The notes below the pieces were generated by a model. It was not told the DNA's origin and ran no database searches. It was given only the letters and a program-made list of their open reading frames with translations. Made by a program: the position numbers and the translations under genes. This document shows, piece after piece, positions 52,499 to 59,484 of a stretch of DNA of 64,000 nt; within the stretch, counting starts at the first letter, position 1; each line of letters begins with the position of its first letter. This DNA is from Lacinutrix sp. C3R15 (GTDB lineage Bacteria; Bacteroidota; Bacteroidia; Flavobacteriales; Flavobacteriaceae), in the NCBI RefSeq assembly GCF_018860825.1, contig NZ_JAHKPZ010000036.1, positions 1-64,000 on the forward strand, in the 5' to 3' direction.

Positions 52499-53311
52499 AT
52501 GAAAAATTACCTTTTAGCCATTACGATATTATTTGCTTTTTCGGCATGTAAACAAAACAACACCAAACCAGAAACTACAAAAACTACAGAAACTGTAGAA
52601 AAAGTAATGGTTGAAACACCAGAAGTTACGTATCCAGAAAACCTAACCAAAGTATTTGAAGCACATGGAGGTGTTGACCAATGGAAATCTATGAAATCTT
52701 TAGTTTTTACTATGGAAAAGCCAGATGGAAAAGAAGTGATAACCACCAACCTAATTTCAAGAGAAGGATTAGTAGATAACCCTAAAGAAAGTATTGGCTT
52801 TGATGGTGAAAAAGCATGGTTTTTAAATAAAACAGAAGGAGAGTACAACGGGAAAATGGCGAAATATAAATACAACTTAATGTTCTATTTTTATGCGATG
52901 CCTTTTATTCTTGCTGATGACGGAATTAACTATGCAGAGGCAGAACCTTTAGTTTTTGAAGGTGTTACTTACCCAGGAATACAGGTAACTTATGAAGCTG
53001 GAGTTGGTGAAACACCAGAAGATCGTTACGTGTTGTATTACAATCCAACAACCTATCAAATGGAGTGGTTAGGGTATACTGTTAGTTTTGTGCCAGGAAT
53101 TGATAAAAAAGAATTACACTTTAGAAGGTATGATAATTGGCAAAAAGTAAATGGGTTGCTATTACCTAAAACAATTGTAGGTTATGGTTTTAAAGACGAT
53201 AAGCCAACAGAAGCTAAAAATAGTACAGCGTTTATAGATGTTCAACTTAGTGATGAAGCTAAAGATGCTAATACATTTGCAAAACCTGAAAAAGGGGAAT
53301 ATGTACGTTAA
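52499..53311 (+). CDS. DUF6503-type lipoprotein
   Basis: The start is the ATG at 52499 (a preceding TTG at 52496 also fits the frame). About 270 residues. It is a lipoprotein with Cys 17 or so in AFSACKQNN and a Thr/Glu-rich linker. The body (MVETPEVTYPENLTKVFEAHGGVDQWKSM, FDGEKAWFL, DRYVLYYNPTTYQMEWLGY, FRRYDNWQKVNGLLLPKT) resembles the DUF6503 family found as outer-membrane lipoproteins in flavobacteria. These have a lipocalin-like or LolA-like fold. Function unknown. It has a strong terminator downstream. Confidence 0.7.
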   Translation: MKNYLLAITILFAFSACKQNNTKPETTKTTETVEKVMVETPEVTYPENLTKVFEAHGGVDQWKSMKSLVFTMEKPDGKEVITTNLISREGLVDNPKESIGFDGEKAWFLNKTEGEYNGKMAKYKYNLMFYFYAMPFILADDGINYAEAEPLVFEGVTYPGIQVTYEAGVGETPEDRYVLYYNPTTYQMEWLGYTVSFVPGIDKKELHFRRYDNWQKVNGLLLPKTIVGYGFKDDKPTEAKNSTAFIDVQLSDEAKDANTFAKPEKGEYVR

Positions 53312-53332
53312 TACATATTTAAAATTATAAAC

Positions 53333-53365
53333 AAAGCGAGCATTTTTTTAAAGCTCGCTTTTTTT
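53333..53365 (+). terminator. Terminator after the DUF6503 lipoprotein gene
   Basis: A 9-bp stem AAAGCGAGC/GCTCGCTTT (53333-53341 with 53353-53361) has an 11-base T-rich loop and a T run, 21 bases after the stop. It probably also serves the convergent DUF3810 gene. Confidence 0.75.
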
Positions 53366-53393
53366 ATTAAAAATTATTTGTTTTGATTAGTAC

Positions 53394-54461
53394 TTAAAGT
53401 GCTTTGCTATTATAATAATTTACCAATAGAGCAACTACATAGCTATAACTTTCCATGCCTCCTTCTTGCTTATTAGCTTTTAAAAAATTAGAATATACTG
53501 TTTCAAAAATAGGCTCTGTAATGTTTTCATAGCTTTTCCAGAATTCTTGTGTTTCTTGGTAGTTTTTTAAAATGCCAGGATGTATACTAATTAATAATTC
53601 TTGATAAATAATAGGATCTCTTCTATAAACTTCCAATAAGCAATGCTTTAGGCCAAAGGTGAAACCAGAATAATTAAAATAAATGTCTTCATTGTTTGTA
53701 GCTGCTAAAAAACCAATAAAATTAGCTTCGTTTTCTGCAGCATATCCTAATTGATGTGCTACTTCATGTGATGCAGTTGTAGGAAATTTATATTTAGGTA
53801 TCAAGCCATCTACCTGTGCTTCATTAGTCATAGGGTTTAAATATCCTGAAAAACCCATGTATGTTAGTGGTATACTAAAAAGGGACTTTTTAATGCTTTT
53901 TGTGTGATATGCTAAATGCGGGAAATCTTTTTCTAAAACGGTATATCCATTTGGCACTTGTTTCAATAATTGGGTTTTACTATAAGGTATTACTACTTTT
54001 AACGTATCGTTTTTTGTAATTTGAAGATGTAATGTATTTGATTTTTTAATTAATTGTTTGGTTACCTCAATTAATTGTTGTGTAGTATAATCTGCCTGTA
54101 AGTTTAAATTTTGATGTAAAGGCAATCTATGGTAATTCATTCCCCATAATAAATGAAAAGCAAAATAAATTATAGAAACAGCAGCCAAAACATCTATCAG
54201 CCAATTTTTAGTGTCTTTAATAATTCTCCTTCTGTTTTTAAGTAACCATCTAATGCAATAGATAATAGAAAAAGCATAAAATAAATCGCCAAAAGAAAAC
54301 GGAATCCATCCTAAAGTAAACCTAAAAATATTTGAAATTATAGGATATATACCATTACTGTAATATTGCTCTACATATTCAGGATACTTTGAAAGTATTC
54401 TAACTATAAAGTAGAGTGGAAGTATAGTAAAAGCAATATAAGGTTTTGGGTTTTTTAGCAT
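53394..54461 (-). CDS. DUF3810 membrane protein with HExxH motif
   Basis: 355 residues with three or four N-terminal membrane segments (about 8-110) and a soluble C-terminal part. The DUF3810 family start LPLYFIVRILSKYPEYVEQYYSNGIYP is clear. Residues 232-236 read HEVAH and are followed by AAENEAN at 241-247, the layout of a zinc metalloprotease of the gluzincin type. Function unknown; a membrane-bound protease is a reasonable inference. It is divergent from pepD and has a -7 element just upstream of its start. Confidence 0.85.
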   Translation of the reverse strand: MLKNPKPYIAFTILPLYFIVRILSKYPEYVEQYYSNGIYPIISNIFRFTLGWIPFSFGDLFYAFSIIYCIRWLLKNRRRIIKDTKNWLIDVLAAVSIIYFAFHLLWGMNYHRLPLHQNLNLQADYTTQQLIEVTKQLIKKSNTLHLQITKNDTLKVVIPYSKTQLLKQVPNGYTVLEKDFPHLAYHTKSIKKSLFSIPLTYMGFSGYLNPMTNEAQVDGLIPKYKFPTTASHEVAHQLGYAAENEANFIGFLAATNNEDIYFNYSGFTFGLKHCLLEVYRRDPIIYQELLISIHPGILKNYQETQEFWKSYENITEPIFETVYSNFLKANKQEGGMESYSYVVALLVNYYNSKAL

Positions 54462-54465
54462 CTTT

Positions 54466-54473
54466 CAAAAGTA
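54466..54473 (-). promoter_or_regulatory. -7 promoter element close to the DUF3810 start
   Basis: TACTTTTG on the minus strand ends 4 bases before the ATG at 54461, so the mRNA may be almost leaderless. Confidence 0.35.
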
Positions 54474-54540
54474 AGCAAATGTTTGTAATACTTTATCTAT
54501 AGGTTTTAAAAACCTGTAAGGTTTCTAGTAAGACTATTTG

Positions 54541-54548
54541 TATCTTTG
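54541..54548 (+). promoter_or_regulatory. -7 promoter element for pepD
   Basis: TATCTTTG, 22 bases before the ATG at 54571, matches TAnnTTTG. No TTG lies at the expected distance upstream. Confidence 0.45.
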
Positions 54549-54570
54549 CACTTTCAAATAAAATTTACAG

Positions 54571-56031
54571 ATGAATTCAGAAATAAGACAATTAGAACCA
54601 AAACAACTTTGGAACAAGTTTGCAGACCTAAATGCAGTGCCACGAGCATCAAAAAAAGAAGAACGTGTTATTGCGTTTATGAAAGACTTTGGTAACAAAT
54701 TAGGTTTAGAAACTATAGAAGATGAAGTTGGAAATGTAATTATTAAAAAGCCTGCAACCTCAGGAATGGAAGACCGAGTAACTATTGTAATGCAATCGCA
54801 TTTAGATATGGTGCACCAAAAAAACAACGATACAGATTTTGATTTTGATACCCAAGGAATTGAAATGTATGTAGATGGAGATTGGGTTCGTGCAAAAGGA
54901 ACCACACTAGGAGCAGACAATGGTTTAGGTGTTGCTACCATTATGGCTATTTTAGAGAGTACAGATATAGCACATCCTGCAATTGAAGCTTTATTTACCA
55001 TTGATGAAGAAACAGGAATGACAGGTGCAATGGGATTAAAAGGAGGTTTGCTGGAAGGCGGAATTTTATTAAACCTAGATACCGAAGAAGATGATGAAAT
55101 TGGTGTTGGTTGTGCAGGAGGAATTGATGTTACAGCAACAAGAACTTATGAGGTTGAAGAAACTCCAGAATTTAAAATAGGTTTTGCAGTTACAGTAAAT
55201 GGTTTACAAGGTGGTCACTCAGGAATGCAAATTCATGAAGGTTTAGGTAATGCTAATAAAATCATGAATCGTGTTTTATTTGATGGTTTTGAAAATTTTG
55301 GTTTACGTATTTCTGAAATTGATGGAGGAAGCTTACGTAATGCAATACCAAGAGAAAGTAAAGCTATAGTTGCTATTGATGCTGTACATGAGGCTGCTTT
55401 TATTGCTGAAATGGCAGAAATGGAAAAAAGCATTAAAACCGAATTAAAAACTATGGAACCGGATTTAAAGATTACGGTTGCTAAAATAGATACACCAGAA
55501 ACTATTATGGATCTTGGTGTACAAGAAGGAGTTACTCGTGCCATTTATGCCGCATGTAATGGTGTGTACAGAATGAGTGCAGATATTGAAGGTTTAGTAG
55601 AAACATCAAATAATATTGCAAGAGTAATTATAAAAGATGGCGCTATTAAAATAGGCTGTTTAACACGTAGCTCTGTAGAAAGTTCTAAAATGGATTTAGC
55701 CAATACGCTTCGTGCCACTTTTGAACTTACAGGTTGTGAGGTAGTGTTTTCTGGAGATTATCCTGGTTGGGCACCTAATATGGATTCTTCTATACTAAAA
55801 GTATTAGATGGTTTATATGAAAAAATGAATGGTGAAAAAGCACATGTTGCTGCATGTCATGCAGGATTAGAATGTGGTATTTTAGGAAGTAACTATCCAG
55901 ATATGGAAATGATTAGTTTTGGTCCTACCATTAAAGGAGCGCATTCTCCAGATGAAAGAGCAAGTATTTCTTCTGCTCAAAAATACTGGAAGTTTGTTTT
56001 AGAAATTTTAAAAGAGATACCTAAAAAGTAA
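54571..56031 (+). CDS. pepD: Aminoacyl-histidine dipeptidase (M20 family)
   Basis: 486 residues, normal length for PepD. It hydrolyses dipeptides with C-terminal histidine such as carnosine-like peptides. The zinc site and neighbours: QSHLDMVHQ (catalytic His/Asp), LGADNGLGVATIM, FTIDEETGMTGAMGL (Glu/Glu), NLDTEEDDEIGVGCAGG and the C-terminal FGPTIKGAHSPDERASI. A lid domain lies at about 210-330. All M20 residues appear intact. A strong terminator separates it from the convergent PPIase gene. Confidence 0.94.
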   Translation: MNSEIRQLEPKQLWNKFADLNAVPRASKKEERVIAFMKDFGNKLGLETIEDEVGNVIIKKPATSGMEDRVTIVMQSHLDMVHQKNNDTDFDFDTQGIEMYVDGDWVRAKGTTLGADNGLGVATIMAILESTDIAHPAIEALFTIDEETGMTGAMGLKGGLLEGGILLNLDTEEDDEIGVGCAGGIDVTATRTYEVEETPEFKIGFAVTVNGLQGGHSGMQIHEGLGNANKIMNRVLFDGFENFGLRISEIDGGSLRNAIPRESKAIVAIDAVHEAAFIAEMAEMEKSIKTELKTMEPDLKITVAKIDTPETIMDLGVQEGVTRAIYAACNGVYRMSADIEGLVETSNNIARVIIKDGAIKIGCLTRSSVESSKMDLANTLRATFELTGCEVVFSGDYPGWAPNMDSSILKVLDGLYEKMNGEKAHVAACHAGLECGILGSNYPDMEMISFGPTIKGAHSPDERASISSAQKYWKFVLEILKEIPKK

Positions 56032-56051
56032 TTACAGATTATTACAGAAAT

Positions 56052-56083
56052 AAAAAAAAGCAGCTCTATGAGCTGCTTTTTTT
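56052..56083. terminator. Bidirectional terminator between pepD and the dual PPIase gene
   Basis: GCAGCTC (56060-56066) pairs with GAGCTGC (56070-56076) around a 3-base loop, flanked by A8 and T7 tracts, so it can stop transcription from both convergent genes. Confidence 0.9.
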
Positions 56084-56101
56084 ATGAAATCAAATTCTAA
56101 A

Positions 56102-57304
56102 TTACTTTAGAATTTCCATTATTTCTAAATCAAAAATCAAGTTAGTGTTTGGTGGTATTGGTCCCATTCCGTTAGCTCCATATCCTAAGTAACTAGGAAT
56201 AAAAACGTGCGCTTTATCACCAACATTCATATTAAGCATTGCTTCTCTAAATCCAGGAACAAGAGTAGCAGTTTCGTTATAAATCATTGGAAATGGTTTA
56301 TAACCATTTTGTTTGTCACGAGCTTCATTGTACTGGTTGTTTTCTTTAGCAACAGAAGCCCAACTAGTGTCAAATAATTTACCGTCTTCAAAATAACCAG
56401 CGTAATTAATTAATACTTTATCTGTAGCAGTTGGTTTTACTCCGTTTTTAGCTTCATTAATAATCATAACCAAACCTGTAGGTAGTTCTTTAACTGTACC
56501 TTCTAAATCTTTATTTTTTTCTAAAAAATTCTTAGTAGCTAGTTTCGCTTCTTCTTTAAGTTTCGCTTCTGCTTGTTCTTTTAATTCTTTAGTTCTCTCT
56601 GCTATTTTAGGTAATTCTTCAGTATATACTTTAGGAGCATTAAACGCTTTTGCAGCTTTTCCTTTTCTAATAATGTTTAGTTCGTTAATAACTACATCTT
56701 CAACAGGTTTGTTGCTAGGTTTTTGTGTTTCTACGTTTGAGATAGTGTCTTGTACTTCTAAGCCTAAAACAATTTCACCAAAAACAGCATGGCAACCAAC
56801 TCTAGGGTTATCACATTTTTTTAGGTTTCCTTGTGCATCAAAAGCATCTAAATTAGGAGTAGCAACTTCTGTAATAAAAAACTGACTTCCATTTGTGTTT
56901 GCACCAGAATTAGCCATAGATAAAATTCCAGGTTTATTGTGTCTTAATTCTACATTAAACTCATCTGTAAATTTATAGCCAGGATCACCAGTTCCAGTTC
57001 CTGTAGGGTCTCCTCCTTGAATCATAAATTTGTCTATAACTCTGTGAAAGATAATTCCGTTGTAGTACCTTTTTCCTTTTAAAGAATCGGTAACATTAGG
57101 GTGTGTTCCTTCTGCAAGAGCAACAAAATTGGCAACAGTAACAGGTGCTTTTTCAAAATATAACTTAGCAACCATATTACCTTTATTGGTTACAAATTCT
57201 GCATAAAGACCATCTTCAAGATCTGGGTATTTGTCTTGGCAAGAAGTAGCGCTTAGCAATAGCGCTAAAATAAAAATTTTCATAGTTTGTTTTAAAAAAT
57301 TCAT
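56102..57304 (-). CDS. Lipoprotein peptidyl-prolyl isomerase, cyclophilin-FKBP fusion
   Basis: 400 residues. The lipoprotein signal (LLLSATSC, Cys 22 or so) is followed by a cyclophilin domain (about 35-210: NFVALAEGTHP, YYNGIIFHRVIDKFMIQGGDPTGTG, NKPGILSMANSGANTNGSQFFI), a charged helix-rich linker (about 225-280, many Lys/Glu) and an FKBP domain (about 295-400: VLINYAGYFEDGKLFDTS, VPGFREAMLNMNVGDKAHVFIP, LGYGANGMGPIPPNTNLIFDLEIMEI). Two unrelated proline isomerases on one outer-membrane lipoprotein would help fold periplasmic or T9SS proteins. It follows gldI directly (2-base gap). Confidence 0.92.
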   Translation of the reverse strand: MNFLKQTMKIFILALLLSATSCQDKYPDLEDGLYAEFVTNKGNMVAKLYFEKAPVTVANFVALAEGTHPNVTDSLKGKRYYNGIIFHRVIDKFMIQGGDPTGTGTGDPGYKFTDEFNVELRHNKPGILSMANSGANTNGSQFFITEVATPNLDAFDAQGNLKKCDNPRVGCHAVFGEIVLGLEVQDTISNVETQKPSNKPVEDVVINELNIIRKGKAAKAFNAPKVYTEELPKIAERTKELKEQAEAKLKEEAKLATKNFLEKNKDLEGTVKELPTGLVMIINEAKNGVKPTATDKVLINYAGYFEDGKLFDTSWASVAKENNQYNEARDKQNGYKPFPMIYNETATLVPGFREAMLNMNVGDKAHVFIPSYLGYGANGMGPIPPNTNLIFDLEIMEILK

Positions 57305-57305
57305 T

Positions 57306-57851
57306 TTAATTAGATTGGTTTTGAGTTATTGAATTTACGGTAACTTCGCATATTAGCGGTACACTTGTACCAATTTTATTATTGTCTCCATAATAGCCAT
57401 AAGCTTTTGGTGAAGGAAAAAGAAAGGTAACCGTTTCACCAGACTTCATAAGTTTTAAACCTTCACGTAATCCTGTGAATAGTTCTTGCTTATCCATAGC
57501 GTAGTTTTGGGTTTTTAATTCTTTTTTAGAATAGATAAGGTTTCCGTTTAGTGATTTTACATTGTAATTAAAATTTACAATGTCACCAAAATCAGGTTTT
57601 ATTAAACTGTCTTCTATTTTTGTATTGTAATAATACCAAAAACCACTTTTAGAAGTGATGTATTTTTTTTCAGGATTTTTGTTCATTATAGCTTCAATAC
57701 TAATTTTTTCTTTAGCATAAAGCTCTTTGTTGCGTTCTACAGATTCTTCAATAAAAGATCCTGAGGTAGCAGAAACAGGCCTTCTTGCTTCTGGTGATTT
57801 ACAAGAAGCTAGTAGTAATAAGGTACAAGGTATAATTAAAAACTTATTCAT
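57306..57851 (-). CDS. gldI: Gliding motility-associated peptidyl-prolyl isomerase GldI
   Basis: 181 residues, lipoprotein (Cys 17 in LLLASCKSPE). It carries an FKBP domain (about 70-181: WYYYNTKIEDS, GDIVNFNYNVKSLNGNLIYSK, ELFTGLREGLKLMKSGETVTFLFPSPKAYGYYGDNNKIG, PLICEVTVNSI). GldI is a gliding motility lipoprotein of flavobacteria and part of the machinery set linked to T9SS. The signature GLREGLKLMKSGE is intact. It overlaps the DHH gene by 8 bases and precedes the dual PPIase. It is the only gliding/T9SS-associated machinery gene in this window, alongside many T9SS cargo genes. Confidence 0.9.
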   Translation of the reverse strand: MNKFLIIPCTLLLLASCKSPEARRPVSATSGSFIEESVERNKELYAKEKISIEAIMNKNPEKKYITSKSGFWYYYNTKIEDSLIKPDFGDIVNFNYNVKSLNGNLIYSKKELKTQNYAMDKQELFTGLREGLKLMKSGETVTFLFPSPKAYGYYGDNNKIGTSVPLICEVTVNSITQNQSN

Positions 57852-58863
57852 TGTTTAAAGCTTTTTTATAGCTTGGTAATATACTAATAAAATTTTCAAC
57901 GGTTTTGTTTAAATCGCAATCACTTTTTCCTCCAGCAGCATTTGTGTGTCCTCCTCCAGAAAAATGCGCTCTTGAAAATTCATTTACAGAAAAATCTCCT
58001 TTAGAGCGTAGAGATATTTTAATGATGTTTTGTTTGTGATCTTCAATAAAAATAGCTGCAAATATTATGTTTTTTAAAGAAAGCGCATAGTTAACAAAGC
58101 CTTCTGTATCTCCTTTTTTAAAATCAAAACTATTTAATTCTTCTTGCGTAAGTGTTATATATGCTGTTCTGTATTCTGGTAAAACTTTTAAATTACTTAA
58201 GGCACAGCCTAGTAGTTGCAGTCGGTTGTAGCTATTGGTGTCATGAACGGCATTATGTATTTTATCATTTTCAGCCCCTTTATCTATTAAGTCTGCTATT
58301 ACTTTATGGGTTGTAGATGTGGTAGAAGAAAATCTAAAAGAACCTGTATCTGTCATAATACCTGTATATAAACAGGTAGCAATATTTGTATCTATTTTAT
58401 CTACATCATCTAGCATTGCAATAAAATTATAGACCATTTCACAGGTAGAACTCATACTTACGTCACTATAAGTATATAGAGCGTAATTGTCTGGTTGCTG
58501 GTGATGGTCTATCATTATTTTTATAGCTTCACTTTTTTCTAGAATGGTTTCCATGTCTCCAGTTCTATTTAAAGCATTAAAATCTAAAGTAAAAATAATT
58601 TCAGCCTCATTAATTAAGCTTTCGCTTTCTTCGGTTTGCATGTCATATTTTAAAATAGTGTCTTCGCTAGGCATCCATTTTAAAAAATCAGGATAATCAT
58701 TAGGAGCAATAACGCGTACTTGGTGCTTATATTTTAAAAGATAAAAATACAAACCTAAGGTAGATCCTATAGCATCTCCATCAGGGTTTTTATGAGGAAC
58801 AATCACGATTTTTTTAGGCGATTGTAAAAGTATTTTTATGTTGTTGATATCTTGTTTTTTCAT
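57844..58863 (-). CDS. DHH family phosphoesterase (NrnA-like)
   Basis: 339 residues. DHH catalytic motifs: VPHKNPDGDAIGSTLG, TLDFNALNRTG, MIDHHQQPD, TGIMTDTGSFRFS, and the C-terminal DHHA1 segment HFSGGGHTNAAGGKSD. This arrangement matches nanoRNase/pAp phosphatase enzymes, which degrade short oligonucleotides or pAp. It starts the unit DHH-gldI-PPIase and overlaps gldI by 8 bases. It is divergent from ndk. Confidence 0.92.
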   Translation of the reverse strand: MKKQDINNIKILLQSPKKIVIVPHKNPDGDAIGSTLGLYFYLLKYKHQVRVIAPNDYPDFLKWMPSEDTILKYDMQTEESESLINEAEIIFTLDFNALNRTGDMETILEKSEAIKIMIDHHQQPDNYALYTYSDVSMSSTCEMVYNFIAMLDDVDKIDTNIATCLYTGIMTDTGSFRFSSTTSTTHKVIADLIDKGAENDKIHNAVHDTNSYNRLQLLGCALSNLKVLPEYRTAYITLTQEELNSFDFKKGDTEGFVNYALSLKNIIFAAIFIEDHKQNIIKISLRSKGDFSVNEFSRAHFSGGGHTNAAGGKSDCDLNKTVENFISILPSYKKALNNE

Positions 58864-58922
58864 AGGTAGCGAAGATACAATTTTTTAATATTGGATTATA
58901 TGGTTTTTAAGAAGAAATACAT

Positions 58923-58930
58923 TACTTTTG
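58923..58930 (+). promoter_or_regulatory. -7 promoter element for ndk
   Basis: TACTTTTG, 21 bases before the ndk ATG (58952), matches TAnnTTTG. A TTG at 58891-58893 is 29 bases upstream, too far for a good -33 element. Confidence 0.45.
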
Positions 58931-58951
58931 CCAAAAATTTAAAATAAAAAA

Positions 58952-59371
58952 ATGGCAACAAATAGAACATTTACAATGCTTAAACCAGATTCTGTTGAAA
59001 AAGGGAATATTGGTGCAATTTTAGAGAAAATTACAGCTTCAGGATTTAGAATTGTAGCTATGAAATTAACACAAATGACCACTGCAGATGCGCAAGCATT
59101 TTATGCAATACACAGCGAACGTCCTTTCTTTGGGGAGTTAGTAGAGTATATGACACGTGGACCAATTGTAGCTGCAATCTTAGAAAAAGACAATGCGGTT
59201 GAAGATTTTAGAACTTTAATTGGAGCTACCAATCCTGCAGATGCAGCAGAAGGTACTATACGTAAATTGTATGCAGCTTCTATTGGTGAAAACGCTGTTC
59301 ACGGAAGTGATAGCGATGAAAATGCAGCTATTGAAGGTGCTTTTCATTTTTCTGGAAGAGAAATGTTCTAG
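58952..59371 (+). CDS. ndk: Nucleoside diphosphate kinase
   Basis: 139 residues, normal length. It transfers phosphate between nucleoside di- and triphosphates. Active-site His 117 in [11 protein letters not shown] is intact, as are [20 protein letters not shown] at the start, the Kpn loop [17 protein letters not shown] and [14 protein letters not shown] strong terminator follows 22 bases after the stop. Confidence 0.96.
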   Translation: MATNRTFTMLKPDSVEKGNIGAILEKITASGFRIVAMKLTQMTTADAQAFYAIHSERPFFGELVEYMTRGPIVAAILEKDNAVEDFRTLIGATNPADAAEGTIRKLYAASIGENAVHGSDSDENAAIEGAFHFSGREMF

Positions 59372-59393
59372 AACATCTAAAATATTTAATATT

Positions 59394-59420
59394 AAAAGCC
59401 TGCTGTTTGCAGGCTTTTTT
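59394..59420 (+). terminator. Terminator of ndk
   Basis: A 10-bp stem AAAAGCCTGC/GCAGGCTTTT (59394-59403 with 59409-59418), a 5-base loop and a T run. Confidence 0.9.
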
Positions 59421-59426
59421 TGTTTC

Positions 59427-59467
59427 TATACTGTAGTATACAATACAATTAAAATAACTGTAGTATA
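59427..59467. promoter_or_regulatory. Repeated ACTGTAGTATA sites upstream of the M4 protease, candidate operators
   Basis: ACTGTAGTATA occurs at 59430-59440 and 59457-59467, 27 bp apart. The first copy is half of the inverted repeat TATACT-GT-AGTATA (59427-59440). The second copy lacks the left half. They lie 18-58 bases before the ATG at 59485, and no TAnnTTTG element was found, so an activator or repressor may act here. Confidence 0.5.
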
Positions 59468-59484
59468 TTTATAAAAAAAAAATA

